Shown in pieces: positions 26,601-35,606 of a stretch of DNA of 64,000 bases (the first letter of the stretch is position 1; each line of letters opens with the position of its first letter). The notes beneath the pieces are model-generated. The model made no database searches, had not been told where the DNA came from, and saw nothing but the letters and a program-made list of their open reading frames with translations. The DNA comes from Halomonas chromatireducens (GTDB lineage: Bacteria; Pseudomonadota; Gammaproteobacteria; Pseudomonadales; Halomonadaceae). The DNA lies in assembly GCF_001545155.1 (NCBI RefSeq), contig NZ_CP014226.1, positions 1,710,191 through 1,774,190 on the forward strand. The letters run 5' to 3'. A program made the translations under genes and the position numbers.

Positions 26601-28217
26601 ATGGCAACCGATACCCTGACCTGCGCCAGCCTCCTCCTGACGCTCCTCAACAAGCGCTATGAGGTCGACACCGTCTTCGGCATTCCCGGGGTACACACCG
26701 TCGAGCTCTATCGGGGCCTGGAGGCCAGCGGCGTCCGCCACGTCACACCGCGTCACGAGCAGGGTGCCGGCTTCATGGCCGACGGCTACGCACGGGCTAC
26801 CGGTCGCCCAGGGGTATGCCTGATCATTACCGGCCCCGGCATGACCAATATCGCCACCGCCATGGGGCAGGCACTCGCCGACTCGGTGCCGATGCTGGTG
26901 ATCTCCAGCGTCAACCGCCGTGACACCCTGGGACGCGGCCAGGGGCGGCTGCACGAACTGCCGAGCCAGCAGCAGCTGCTGGCCGGGGTTTCGCGCTTCA
27001 GCCATACGCTGCTCGACCCCGCCGCCCTGCCCGAAGTGCTGGCACGGGCCTTTGCCGTGTTTCGCAGCGAACGGCCCGGCCCGGTGCATATCGAGATCCC
27101 CATCGACCTGTTCGATGCCCCCGCAGCACCACCGCGCAGCTGGCAGGCACCGGCACTCTATCGTCCGGCACCGGACCCCCAGGGCCTGGCGTTGGCGGCG
27201 CAATGGCTACACCAGGCCGAGCGGCCCCTGGTACTGCTTGGCGGCGGCTGCGCCGATGCGCCCGAAGCGGCACGGGTCCTGGTGGAGCGCCTGGATGCCC
27301 CGACGGTCACGACCATCAACGCCAAGGGGCTGCTCGGACGCTCGCACCCGCTGGACCTGGGGGCCAACGCTGCCCTGCCGGCGGTCCGCGAGCTGGCCCA
27401 CGGGGCCGACGTGATTCTCGCCGTGGGTACCGAGCTCGGCGAGACCGACTACGACGTGGTCTTCGACGACGGCTTCGTCCTCACCGGCCAACTGATCCGA
27501 ATCGACCTCGACGCCCAGCAGCTGGTGCGCAACCAGCCCCTGGCCCTGGGCCTGGTGGGCGATGCCGGCCACAGCCTTGCGCTGCTGCTCGACCACTTCC
27601 CCCACCCCTTGGCCAAGGACGGCGCCGAACGCACGGCCAGTACGCTGGCCACACTCGGGCTGGTGGAGGACCCCGCCTTCGCTCCCTTCGTGCCCCTCTA
27701 TGAAGTACTGCAGGAGGCCTTGCCCGACGCCATCCTGGTCGGCGACTCCACGGCACCGGTCTATGCCGGCAACCACCTGGTCTCCCAGCCGGCGCCGCGG
27801 CGCTATTTCAACGCCTCCACCGGTTACGGCACCCTGGGCTACGGTCTTCCGGCGGCGCTGGGTGCCCAGCTCGCCCGCCCCGACCTGCCGGTGGTCGCCC
27901 TGGTCGGTGACGGCGGCGTCATGTTCACCCTCTCCGAGCTTGCCACCGCCGTGGAAGAGCGACTGCCCGTCGTGATCCTGCTGTGGCACAACGCCGGCTA
28001 TGAGGAGATCCGGCGCTATATGGACGCCCATGGGGTCGAGCGCATCGGTGTCGACATCCAGGCGCCGGATTTCCTGACCCTGGCCCGCGGATTCGGCTGC
28101 CTGGCGACCCATGTCGACAGCCCCGGCGCACTGGCCCAGGCATTGGCCAGCCGCCCGCTGGACGGCCCCTTCCTGATCGAGGTGGATGCCCACGCCTGGC
28201 AGCGAGCTATCGGTTAG
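26601..28217 (+). CDS. aruI: 5-guanidino-2-oxopentanoate decarboxylase (ThDP-dependent, AruI-like)
   Basis: The 538-residue enzyme has three ThDP-family domains. The N-terminal PYR domain has VFGIPGVHTVELYRGL, the catalytic Glu in TPRHEQGAGFMADGYARATG, and GPGMTNIATAMGQA. A central domain of the acetolactate-synthase type follows. The C-terminal PP domain has the cofactor motif VGDGGVMFTLSELATAVE and HNAGYEEIR. AruI decarboxylates 2-ketoarginine to 4-guanidinobutyraldehyde in the arginine transaminase pathway. Neighbouring ureohydrolase and aldehyde dehydrogenase genes support this over acetolactate synthase or another decarboxylase. It begins nine bases after the YjiH stop. Confidence 0.85.
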   Translation: MATDTLTCASLLLTLLNKRYEVDTVFGIPGVHTVELYRGLEASGVRHVTPRHEQGAGFMADGYARATGRPGVCLIITGPGMTNIATAMGQALADSVPMLVISSVNRRDTLGRGQGRLHELPSQQQLLAGVSRFSHTLLDPAALPEVLARAFAVFRSERPGPVHIEIPIDLFDAPAAPPRSWQAPALYRPAPDPQGLALAAQWLHQAERPLVLLGGGCADAPEAARVLVERLDAPTVTTINAKGLLGRSHPLDLGANAALPAVRELAHGADVILAVGTELGETDYDVVFDDGFVLTGQLIRIDLDAQQLVRNQPLALGLVGDAGHSLALLLDHFPHPLAKDGAERTASTLATLGLVEDPAFAPFVPLYEVLQEALPDAILVGDSTAPVYAGNHLVSQPAPRRYFNASTGYGTLGYGLPAALGAQLARPDLPVVALVGDGGVMFTLSELATAVEERLPVVILLWHNAGYEEIRRYMDAHGVERIGVDIQAPDFLTLARGFGCLATHVDSPGALAQALASRPLDGPFLIEVDAHAWQRAIG

Positions 28218-28238
28218 CCAACCAAGAAGAGAATCCTC

Positions 28239-29702
28239 ATGCAACGCCTTGACCAGCAATTCATCAATAACCATTGGGTGGCCTCCCGGGGCGAACGGCG
28301 GCTGACGGTGACCAACCCCTACACGGAGACGGTGATCGCCGAGGTCACCGCCGGCGATCCCGCCGATGTCGAGGCCGCCGTGGCCGCGGCACGGCGAGCC
28401 CTGCCGGCATGGCAGGTTCTCTCTGGCGCCCAGCGGGCAACCTACCTCGAGGGCTTCGCCGACGCCCTGACCCGACGCCGAGACGAGCTGGTTCGCCTTT
28501 CCTCCACCAACAACGGCAAGGTGCTCGCCGAAGCCGGTATCGACCTGGACGACGCCATTGCCTGCTACCGTTACTATGCCGGCCTGGCCCGGGCGCTGGA
28601 CGCCCGTCAGGGCCGGCCCGTGGCGCTGGAAATGGAAGGCGTCGAGGCTCGCTGCTATCACGACCCGGTGGGCGTGGTGGGACTGATCACGCCCTGGAAC
28701 TTCCCCCTTGTGACCAGCGCCTGGAAGCTGGCACCGGCCCTGGCGGCGGGCTGCACGGCGGTACTCAAGCCCTCCGAGGTGACCCCGCTGCCCGAACGCA
28801 CGCTGGCCGAAATCGCCCAGGAGATCGACCTGCCCGCTGGCGTACTCAACCTTGTGTTCGGCGATGGCGAGGGTGTCGGCGCACCGCTTGCCCGACATCC
28901 CGGCATCGACAAGGTCTCCTTCACCGGCAGCAACCGGGTCGGCGAAGCGGTCATGCGGGCCGCCGCCGAGCGCACGGTCGGTGTCTCCCTGGAACTGGGC
29001 GGCAAGTCGCCGATCATCGTGATGGAGGATGCCGACCCCGACCAGGCCGCCGACTGGGTCATGGCCGGCATCTACTTCAATGCCGGCCAGATCTGCTCGG
29101 CCACCTCGCGCCTGATCGTCCATGAAGCCGTTGCCGAGCCGCTCTATGCCGCCCTGGCGAAACGTATCGACGCCCTGGTGCTGGGCGACCCGCTCGACGA
29201 GAGCAGCGACATGGGGCCACTGACCAGCGCGCGCCAGCGCGAGAACGTACTGAACTATCTCGCCGTGGCCGAGCGGGAGGGGCTCGTGGCCGTACGCGAT
29301 GCCAGGCATCGTGAGCTGCCTGGCCAGGGCTACTTCGTGGCGCCCACCCTCTACCGCGACGTGCCGATCGAGAGCCGGCTATGGCGGGAGGAGATCTTCG
29401 GCCCGGTGCTCTGCGCACGCAGCGTCGCCAATGAGGAGGAAGCCGTCGCACTGGCCAACGACAGCGAGTTCGGCCTGGCCGCCACAGTAATCAGCGACGA
29501 CCCTCGGCGGGCTTCTCGCATCGGTCGTCAGCTGCAGGCAGGCAGCATCTGGCTCAACAGCGAACAGCTGGTACTGCCCCAGACCGGCTGGGGCGGCTTC
29601 AAGCGCAGCGGCATCGGCCGGGAGCTGGGCCCCTGGGGGCTTTCCGCCTACCTGGAGGTAAAGCACCTGATCGGGCCCACCGGTAGTGGTGACGAAACTT
29701 GA
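28239..29702 (+). CDS. NAD(P)-dependent aldehyde dehydrogenase (guanidinobutyraldehyde dehydrogenase candidate)
   Basis: The 487-residue ALDH has the complete catalytic set: LITPWNFPLVTSAWKLAPAL with the oxyanion Asn, the NAD fold FTGSNRVGEAV, the general base Glu in LELGGKSP and the nucleophile Cys in FNAGQICSATSRL. It is closest in style to betaine-aldehyde/gamma-aminobutyraldehyde dehydrogenases. Lying 21 bases after the AruI-like gene, it would oxidise 4-guanidinobutyraldehyde to 4-guanidinobutyrate, the substrate of the ureohydrolase encoded first in the operon. Other amino-aldehydes or betaine aldehyde remain possible. The protein ends LEVKHLIGP, as is common in this subfamily. Confidence 0.87.
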   Translation: MQRLDQQFINNHWVASRGERRLTVTNPYTETVIAEVTAGDPADVEAAVAAARRALPAWQVLSGAQRATYLEGFADALTRRRDELVRLSSTNNGKVLAEAGIDLDDAIACYRYYAGLARALDARQGRPVALEMEGVEARCYHDPVGVVGLITPWNFPLVTSAWKLAPALAAGCTAVLKPSEVTPLPERTLAEIAQEIDLPAGVLNLVFGDGEGVGAPLARHPGIDKVSFTGSNRVGEAVMRAAAERTVGVSLELGGKSPIIVMEDADPDQAADWVMAGIYFNAGQICSATSRLIVHEAVAEPLYAALAKRIDALVLGDPLDESSDMGPLTSARQRENVLNYLAVAEREGLVAVRDARHRELPGQGYFVAPTLYRDVPIESRLWREEIFGPVLCARSVANEEEAVALANDSEFGLAATVISDDPRRASRIGRQLQAGSIWLNSEQLVLPQTGWGGFKRSGIGRELGPWGLSAYLEVKHLIGPTGSGDET

Positions 29703-29784
29703 ATTACCCTTTGCTGATCGACTTGGCGTAAAATCTTGGATCGATGCTCAGGAGCAGGCTCCACGTGTTCAAGGAGGAAACCGC

Positions 29785-30273
29785 ATGATCCGCATCCGTC
29801 CCTTTCAGCCCGACGACTGGCCCGCCATGTGGGAATTCATGGCGCCGGTCCTGCATGCCGGCACCACCTATGCCGTGCCGCGAGGAATCGGTGAGTCCGA
29901 CGCCTACCGTATGTGGGTGGAGCTACCCCGTGCGGTCAGGGTGGCCGAAGACGCTGCGGGCAAGGTACTCGGCACCTATTACCTCAAGCCGAACCAGCCC
30001 GGCCCCGGTGATCACGTCTGCAACTGCGGCTATCTGGTCGCCGAGCATGCCCGTGGCCAGGGCATCGCCGGCAGGATGTGCCAGGATTCCCTTGGCCTGG
30101 CCCGCGAGCTGGGTTTCACCGCCATGCAGTACAATCTCGTGGTGGCAACCAACGAGGTCGCCATCCGGCAGTGGCAGAAACACGGTTTCTCGATCGCCGG
30201 CACCCTTCCCTGTGCCTTTCGCCATCCCGAGCAGGGGCTGGTGGATGCACATATCATGTACCGTCTCCTGTGA
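29785..30273 (+). CDS. GNAT-family N-acetyltransferase
   Basis: The 162-residue protein has the GNAT fold: an N-terminal strand and helix (IRIRPFQPDDWPAMWEFMAP), then VLGTYYLKPNQPG. The acetyl-CoA pyrophosphate loop lies in YLVAEHARGQGIAGRM (R/QxxGxG/A), followed by LGFTAMQYNLVVATNEVAIRQWQKHGF. It acetylates an unknown amine substrate in the cytoplasm. The ATG at 29785 has an excellent AAGGAGG site; an open frame begins farther upstream without support. It is preceded by an 82-base gap and probably has its own promoter. Confidence 0.85.
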   Translation: MIRIRPFQPDDWPAMWEFMAPVLHAGTTYAVPRGIGESDAYRMWVELPRAVRVAEDAAGKVLGTYYLKPNQPGPGDHVCNCGYLVAEHARGQGIAGRMCQDSLGLARELGFTAMQYNLVVATNEVAIRQWQKHGFSIAGTLPCAFRHPEQGLVDAHIMYRLL

Positions 30274-30385
30274 GGGAAGGCGGAACGCGGCGCTTTTGTA
30301 ACCATTTGGTATCATTGCCGTTGACCCCCTCGGCCGCCCTGGGGCATGCTCGGTGACGGATCGTCCCGAGAGAGGAATAACGACA

Positions 30386-31381
30386 ATGAAAATCGCAGCA
30401 CGCGCAACGCTGGCCCTGGCCGTTTCTCTGGCCATGGCGACCGCCACCCAAGCCTCCGACTTCGAGGAGATGGACCCCGTCACCCTTCGCCTGGCCCATG
30501 TGGTCAATGAGCAGGACGGCTTTCATATCGCCGCGGTGAAGTTTCAGGAACTGGTCGCCGAACGCACCGAGGGTGCGGTCACCATCGATATCTATCCCAA
30601 TGCTTCGCTGGGCGACGAGCGCACCCTGCTCGAAGGCATGCAGATCGGCACCGTGGACATGGGCGTGATCACCAACGGACCGGTGGCCAACTTCGTCGAG
30701 GAGATGGCGGTATTCGAACTCCCGTTCCTCTTCCCCTCGCCGGAAGCGGCCTATGAGGTGCTCGATGGTCCCATTGGCCAGGAACTCCTCGACAAGCTTG
30801 GCGAGGTGAACCTCAAGGGCCTGGCCTATGCCGAGCGCGGCTTTCGCAATCTGACCAACAGCGAGCGTGAGGTCCGCACCCCCGACGATATCGACGGCCT
30901 GCGCATCCGCGTGATGGAGAACCCGGTCTATACCGATACCTTCACCGAGCTCGGCGCCAACGCCATCCCCATGGCCTGGACCGAGGCGCTTACCGCCATG
31001 CAGCAGGGCACCATCGACGGCCAGGAGAACCCGGTCAACGTCATCCACTCGTTCAAGCTCAACGAGACCCAGTCCCATATGACCCTGTCGCGGCACACCT
31101 ACGCCCCGGCGATCTTCGTCATGGGCATGCCGGTCTGGAACAACCTGCCGGAGGCAGCCCAGGACGTGCTGCGCCAGGCCGCGCAAGAAGCCGCCGAGCA
31201 TGAGCGCCGCTACAACGCCGAAATGGAAGCCGAACAGCTCGCCGATCTGCGCGCCGCCGGCATGCAGATCGTCGACGACGCGGACCTAGAAGCCTTCCAG
31301 GCTGCCGTGGCACCGGTCTACGAAAAATACGGTGAGCAGTTCGGCGATTATCTGACGCGCATCCAGGAGGCGCTGGAATAG
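30386..31381 (+). CDS. TRAP transporter substrate-binding protein (DctP family)
   Basis: The protein has 331 residues with a signal peptide (MKIAARATLALAVSLAMATA, cleaved near TQA-SDF). The mature part is a DctP/TAXI-type TRAP binding protein. It has the conserved RLAHVVNEQDGFH opening, the RxxxNxxxREVRTPDDIDGLRIRV region carrying the carboxylate-binding Arg, and the GQENPVNVI loop. It captures an organic acid in the periplasm for the QM permease encoded downstream. The specific ligand is not readable. GAGAGGAATAACGACA precedes the ATG at 30386. The stop is immediately followed by the GTG of the next gene. Confidence 0.92.
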   Translation: MKIAARATLALAVSLAMATATQASDFEEMDPVTLRLAHVVNEQDGFHIAAVKFQELVAERTEGAVTIDIYPNASLGDERTLLEGMQIGTVDMGVITNGPVANFVEEMAVFELPFLFPSPEAAYEVLDGPIGQELLDKLGEVNLKGLAYAERGFRNLTNSEREVRTPDDIDGLRIRVMENPVYTDTFTELGANAIPMAWTEALTAMQQGTIDGQENPVNVIHSFKLNETQSHMTLSRHTYAPAIFVMGMPVWNNLPEAAQDVLRQAAQEAAEHERRYNAEMEAEQLADLRAAGMQIVDDADLEAFQAAVAPVYEKYGEQFGDYLTRIQEALE

Positions 31382-31927
31382 GTGTCAAGTCGCTCCCAGG
31401 CGCTGCTCAGGTTCCTGCAGCGCCTTGAACACGTCCTCGATGCCGTCATACAGCCCGTGGTCTTTGCGGGCATGGCGGCATTGATCGGCGTGATAACCCT
31501 GCAGATCGTCTCGCGCGTCTTCTTCTCCGCCGTCGGCTGGACCGAAGAGGTCGCGCGGTTCCTGCTGGTGTGGATCACCTTCCTTGGCGCCACGCTGGCC
31601 TTCCAGCGCGGCCGCCATATCGCCGTGACCTTCGTGGTCGAGGCGCTGCCCGGTCGGCTGCAGCAGCTATTGCGCGTGGCGGCGGTGCTGGTCGTTCTCG
31701 TCTTCATGGTCGCACTGATCGTCATAGGTCATCGCTACATGCAGGCGCAGAGCTTCCAGAAATCGGCTTCGCTGCGCCTCTCCATGACCTATGTCTACGC
31801 CATTATCCCCATCAGCGCCGCCATCATGGCCTGGTACGCCCTCGTCGACCTGGTCGAGCTGATTGTCAACGGCCCCGGCACGACCGCCGGCATCGGCAGC
31901 GGAACCGCCGAGGAACCGCCGGCATGA
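31382..31927 (+). CDS. TRAP transporter small permease (DctQ type)
   Basis: The 181-residue protein has four membrane helices, the arrangement of TRAP small subunits, with the characteristic GWTEEVARFLLVWITFLGA segment and RRGRHIAV-like loop (QRGRHIAVTFVVEALP). It pairs with the large subunit to form the sodium-driven importer. The start is GTG directly abutting the dctP stop. The C-terminal tail is Gly/Pro-rich and its stop overlaps the dctM start by 4 bases. Confidence 0.9.
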   Translation: MSSRSQALLRFLQRLEHVLDAVIQPVVFAGMAALIGVITLQIVSRVFFSAVGWTEEVARFLLVWITFLGATLAFQRGRHIAVTFVVEALPGRLQQLLRVAAVLVVLVFMVALIVIGHRYMQAQSFQKSASLRLSMTYVYAIIPISAAIMAWYALVDLVELIVNGPGTTAGIGSGTAEEPPA

Positions 31928-33183
31928 CGGGCCTGCTGTTCGCGCTGTTCTTCCTCTTCATGCTGGCAGGAGTACCCATCGCCCTGGCCATCGGGGCCAG
32001 CACGATGCTGGCACTCAATGCACAGGGTGTACCGCTGATGGTGGTCACCCAGCAGATGTTCCAGGGCATCAACTCCTTTGCCCTGGTAGCGGTACCCATG
32101 TTCATCCTCGCCGGCGACCTGATGGCCCAGGGCAAGGTCAGCGAGAAGCTGGTCGATTTTGCCGATTCGCTGTTCGGCTTCCTCAAGGGGGGGCTGTCCA
32201 TCGTCTCGGTATTGGCCGGGATGTTCTTCGCCGCCATTTCGGGTTCCGGTGCCGCTACCACCGCCGCGGTGGGTTCGAGCCTGGTGCCGGAACTGCGCAA
32301 GAAGGGCTACGATCCCGCGTCGGCGGCCAGCCTGATCGCCGCCAGCGGTACCATCGGCGTGGTGATACCGCCCTCGGTGCCGATGATCATCTATGCGGTG
32401 ATCGCCCAGCAGTCGGTCTCGAAGCTGTTCCTCAACGGTTTCATTCCCGGCCTGGTCATGGGGCTGGGGCTGATGGCGATAGCCATCACCCAGGCCTACC
32501 GGCGCAACTACCCTCGCGGCACGGCGCTCTCCCTGGCCACCATCTGGCGCACGCTCAAGAGTGCCAGCTGGGGCCTGATGACCCCGGTGATCATTCTCGG
32601 CGGCATCTTCTCCGGCATCTTCACGCCCAGCGAGGCGGCGGTGGTGGCGGTCAACTACGCCCTGCTCGTATCGCTATTCGTCTATCGCGACCTGAAGATT
32701 CCCGACGTCTACCGCATCCTGATCCGCTCGGCGATCACCACCTCGGTGATCATGCTGGTCATCGCCACCTCGGCGGTACTCAGCTGGACGCTGTCGAGCT
32801 GGCAGGTGCCCGGCGCCATCGCCCAGGCGGTGCTCTCGATCTCCACGAACCCCTACGTGATCATGCTGCTGGTCGTGGCGGTAATCCTGCTTACCGGCGT
32901 ATTCATCGAGACAGCCAGTGCCCTGATCATTCTGACCCCGGTGCTGTTGCCGCTGGTTCTCCAACTGGGTATCGACCCGATCCACTTCGGCCTGATCATT
33001 GTGGTGGGGCTGGCCATCGGCATGATCACCCCGCCGGTGGCGATCAATCTCTATGTCGCCTCGTCGGTGACCCAACTGCCGCTGGAGCGCATCACCCGTG
33101 CCATCATTCCCTATCTCCTGGGCCTGATCGGGGTGCTGCTGCTGGTGGTCTACGTGCCGATCATGCTGGGCATATCGGGCTGA
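31924..33183 (+). CDS. TRAP transporter large permease (DctM type)
   Basis: The 419-residue protein has about twelve helices and the TRAP-M signatures. These are FILAGDLMAQGKVSEKLVDF, the gly-rich SVLAGMFFAAISGSGAATTA, the IGVVIPPSVPMIIYAV repeat-entry motif, and in the second repeat IETASALIILTPVLLPLV and GMITPPVAINLYVASS. These duplicated hairpin motifs bind Na+ and substrate. With the DctP and DctQ partners it makes a complete secondary high-affinity importer. Its ATG overlaps the dctQ stop. Confidence 0.94.
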   Translation: MTGLLFALFFLFMLAGVPIALAIGASTMLALNAQGVPLMVVTQQMFQGINSFALVAVPMFILAGDLMAQGKVSEKLVDFADSLFGFLKGGLSIVSVLAGMFFAAISGSGAATTAAVGSSLVPELRKKGYDPASAASLIAASGTIGVVIPPSVPMIIYAVIAQQSVSKLFLNGFIPGLVMGLGLMAIAITQAYRRNYPRGTALSLATIWRTLKSASWGLMTPVIILGGIFSGIFTPSEAAVVAVNYALLVSLFVYRDLKIPDVYRILIRSAITTSVIMLVIATSAVLSWTLSSWQVPGAIAQAVLSISTNPYVIMLLVVAVILLTGVFIETASALIILTPVLLPLVLQLGIDPIHFGLIIVVGLAIGMITPPVAINLYVASSVTQLPLERITRAIIPYLLGLIGVLLLVVYVPIMLGISG

Positions 33184-33259
33184 CCCAAATCAGGCGCTTG
33201 ACGCCCGCACGGCATGGCCTCAGGCTTGCCGCATCAGCCTCTTGTTGAAGGGATTCATC

Positions 33260-33481
33260 GTGATTCGAGTGACTCATTTCCTGCCGGCCTCCGGCGCGCT
33301 GCTGGCCATTGCCCTGCTCGCCGGCTGCACCACCTATACCTTCCAGGATGGCAGCCGGGAGACCCTCTGGGGCGTGCCGGCCGAGGAGGAAACCCGGCGC
33401 TTTGAAGACGACCGCCAGGCCGAGGGCGTGCGCTATCGGGTGCCGGGTGAGATCGAGGAAAGGCCCGAAGCCGCCGAGTAA
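33260..33481 (+). CDS. Small lipoprotein of unknown function
   Basis: The 73-residue protein begins with GTG (MIRVTHFLPASGALLAIALL) and has a clear lipobox LLAGC, so it should be lipidated at Cys and membrane-anchored. The mature part is short, hydrophilic and acidic (TTYTFQDGSRETLWGVPAEE). It resembles small lipoproteins annotated without function. GAAGGGA lies before the GTG. It follows dctM by 76 bases on the same strand, but no functional link is evident. Confidence 0.7.
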   Translation: MIRVTHFLPASGALLAIALLAGCTTYTFQDGSRETLWGVPAEEETRRFEDDRQAEGVRYRVPGEIEERPEAAE

Positions 33482-33525
33482 GCCGAATAGAGCACCGCAT
33501 CTAGTTGCGGGATAAGCCTCATGGC

Positions 33526-34128
33526 TCACTGCGAGCGCCGCAGCACCACGCTGAGATTATTGGCCGGCATCTCGACCACGCGCTCAAGCACCAGGCCATG
33601 GCGTTCGGCTTCCTCCGTCACCGATTCCAGTTCGCGCACCCCCCAGCGGGGGTCGCGAGCCTTGAGGTCGGCATCGAAGGCTTCGTTGCTGGGCGACGTA
33701 TGGCGTCCTGCCCGCCGATAAGGGCCATAGAGATAGAGCACACCGCCTTCGGTCAACCGCCTTCCGGCACAGGCCATCAACGCCTCGGTGACCTCCCAGG
33801 GCGAAATATGGATCAGGTTGATTGCGGCAATGGCGTCGAACGGCCCCGCAGGGCAGACCGTCGTCACGTCCAGCGACATGGGCGGAAGCAGGTTGGGTAG
33901 CCCGGCGTGCTCCCGCCACGCCTCGATGGAACGGCGGGCATGGGGGTTCGGGTCGCTGGGCTGCCACTCCCATCCCGGCATGGCGCCGGCGCAATAGACG
34001 CCGTGTTCGCCAGTGCCGCTGGCCACTTCCAGGATGGTCGCCTTCTCGGGCAGCACATCCTGCAACACGTCCAGGATGGGCTGGCGATTGCGAGCGGCCG
34101 CAGGGCTCTTCAAGCGGGCGTTGTCCAT
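33526..34128 (-). CDS. DUF938 family SAM-dependent methyltransferase
   Basis: The 200-residue protein has a class I methyltransferase fold. Motif I is ILEVASGTGEHGVYCA, an acidic position follows in the PSDPNPHARRSI strand, and FDAIAAINLIHISPWE occupies the place of motif IV/post-I. The opening KSPAAARNRQPILDVLQ and LYLYGPYRRAGRHTSPSNEAFD are DUF938 hallmarks. The substrate is unknown. GAGGTGTC precedes the ATG at 34128; the open frame extends 63 bases upstream, but those residues do not fit the family. Confidence 0.85.
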   Translation of the reverse strand: MDNARLKSPAAARNRQPILDVLQDVLPEKATILEVASGTGEHGVYCAGAMPGWEWQPSDPNPHARRSIEAWREHAGLPNLLPPMSLDVTTVCPAGPFDAIAAINLIHISPWEVTEALMACAGRRLTEGGVLYLYGPYRRAGRHTSPSNEAFDADLKARDPRWGVRELESVTEEAERHGLVLERVVEMPANNLSVVLRRSQ

Positions 34129-34234
34129 GACACCTCGGCGAGTTTCGTCGGTTTCGCTAACCATAACAGCCCTGCCAACCGCGCACATCATGCAACCGCC
34201 TCCGGAGAGCGACCGGCGCCCATTCGCTCCAGAC

Positions 34235-35587
34235 CTACGGCGATGCAGCGACCTCCAGGGAGGCTTCGGTACGTCGATGCGCGGGTCGATCCTTCAGCCC
34301 GGCCCAATAGGCTTCGAACTCAGGGCGCTTGTCCAGGGTGCCGAACTGCATCCCCCAGCCAATGTGGGAGCCGACATAAACGTCTGCTGCAGTGAAGGTG
34401 TCCCCCGCGATGTAACGTCGTCCTCTCACGGCCGAAGCGAGGGTGTCGACCACCGTCGCAACGTTGCCGCACCCCAATTGCATCTCCTGCTCTGCCGTCA
34501 GATCCACGCCACAGCTGTTAAGCGAGATGGCCAGCTCCAGCGGCCCGGCCGCAAAGAACAGCCAGCGGTAGTAATCACCGCGTGCCGCCGGCTGCGGTAA
34601 CAGCCCCGCATCGGGAAACGCGTCTGCCAGGTAGGCGCAGATCGCCGCAGCCTCGGTGACGACGATATCGCCATGCCGAATCGCCGGCACCTTGCCCATG
34701 GGGTTGATCGCCAGATAATCGGGGCTTTTCATGGATGCACCGTACTCCAGTACCTCCATCCGGTAAGGGACACCGATCTCCTCCAGCATCCAGTGCACGA
34801 TGCCCGCCCGCGACCACGGGTTGGTGTAAAAGATAAGCTCCTGTTCCATTGTCGACTGCTCCTTCTCTTGTCTTGGGGTGGAAAGAGGATAGACCGGGGC
34901 AGTGACAGAACATGGCAGCAGCGTTTGCAGCCACTCCTTGTGTAGCAGATGCCGACGACGGGGATAGCGCTGTCCGGTCATGACCGCCCCCTCGATGCGA
35001 TCGGCACGAAAGTGGCGAAACTCCCCTCGAAGTTCACACCAGGCCGCAACGACACGGGTCGATTCGAAGAAAGCGATGGCGCAGGGCCAGATGGTGCGGG
35101 AAGAATGCCGACCCAGTTGGTCACGATAGGCAATATCGAGCTTCTGCTCGTCCCTTATCGCCCGGCGGAGCAACTTTAGATCCACGGACTGTGGCCGCTT
35201 CCAGCCGGGGCCGATGACGAGCGCCGAGTCCTCCAACCGGTGCCGCTGGTCACCGGGCAGCACCGCGGCAACCTTGGCGAGGGCTTCACCGGCTGCCACG
35301 GCCAGCCCTTCGTCAGCACGCTCTTCCACCCATTTCAGGCCCAGGGCCACGGCTTCCAGCTCCTCCTCGGAGAACATCAGCGGCGGCAACAGCATTCCAG
35401 GCTTCAGCACATAGCCAAGCCCCGCTTCTCCCTCGACATCGGCACCGATTGCCTTGAGCGCTGCAATATCCCGATACAAAGTCCGCAACGATATGCCCAG
35501 CTCCTCCGCCAGCACGGCACCGCTGACGGGGCGACGGTGGTGTCGCAGGCATTGCATGAGGTCGAATAGCCGTGTCGTCCGGGACAT
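34235..35587 (-). CDS. YafY-type HTH/WYL transcriptional regulator fused in frame to a glutathione S-transferase
   Basis: One uninterrupted 450-codon frame covers two normally separate proteins. Residues 1-60 are an HTH_11 winged helix (LRHHRRPVSGAVLAEELGIS then LRTLYRDIAAL). Residues about 70-225 are a WYL-type ligand domain ending LLHKEWLQTLLP. Residues 227-246 form an unstructured linker. From Met247 follows a complete GST (FYTNPWSRAGIVHWML, then NPMGKVPAIRHGD and TEAAAICAYLADAFPD with the glutathione-contact Glu, and a helical C-domain). The GST part keeps its own AAGGAG site, so it may also be translated separately. The regulator's stop codon appears to have been lost. YafY/GST gene pairs occur elsewhere as neighbours, so this is either a recent natural fusion or a sequence error at the boundary. 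Confidence 0.85.
   Translation of the reverse strand: MSRTTRLFDLMQCLRHHRRPVSGAVLAEELGISLRTLYRDIAALKAIGADVEGEAGLGYVLKPGMLLPPLMFSEEELEAVALGLKWVEERADEGLAVAAGEALAKVAAVLPGDQRHRLEDSALVIGPGWKRPQSVDLKLLRRAIRDEQKLDIAYRDQLGRHSSRTIWPCAIAFFESTRVVAAWCELRGEFRHFRADRIEGAVMTGQRYPRRRHLLHKEWLQTLLPCSVTAPVYPLSTPRQEKEQSTMEQELIFYTNPWSRAGIVHWMLEEIGVPYRMEVLEYGASMKSPDYLAINPMGKVPAIRHGDIVVTEAAAICAYLADAFPDAGLLPQPAARGDYYRWLFFAAGPLELAISLNSCGVDLTAEQEMQLGCGNVATVVDTLASAVRGRRYIAGDTFTAADVYVGSHIGWGMQFGTLDKRPEFEAYWAGLKDRPAHRRTEASLEVAASP
34847..34864 (-). promoter_or_regulatory. Internal ribosome-binding site and ATG of the GST module
   Basis: On the minus strand AAGGAGCAGTCGACAATG places a strong Shine-Dalgarno sequence eight to nine bases before the ATG at 34849, which begins the GST domain (MEQELIFYTNPWS). 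This supports translation of a stand-alone 204-residue GST from 34235-34849 in addition to, or instead of, the fusion. Confidence 0.75.
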
Positions 35588-35606
35588 GGAAATTGCCTGT
35601 CTTGGG

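Noticed and set aside
25275..27203. A 642-codon minus-strand frame, Gly/Gln/His-rich
   Set aside because: It is antisense to the YjiH and AruI-like genes in this GC-rich DNA. Composition is of the shadow type (runs of HR, GQ, QH), with no domain and no ribosome site.
26601..28217. Acetolactate synthase or benzoylformate decarboxylase as the identity of the ThDP enzyme
   Set aside because: No small regulatory subunit gene, and neighbours (ureohydrolase, aldehyde dehydrogenase) fit the 2-ketoarginine decarboxylase role better.
27207..29309. A 700-codon minus-strand frame
   Set aside because: Antisense to the decarboxylase and aldehyde dehydrogenase genes, both with full catalytic motifs. No recognisable domain on the minus strand.
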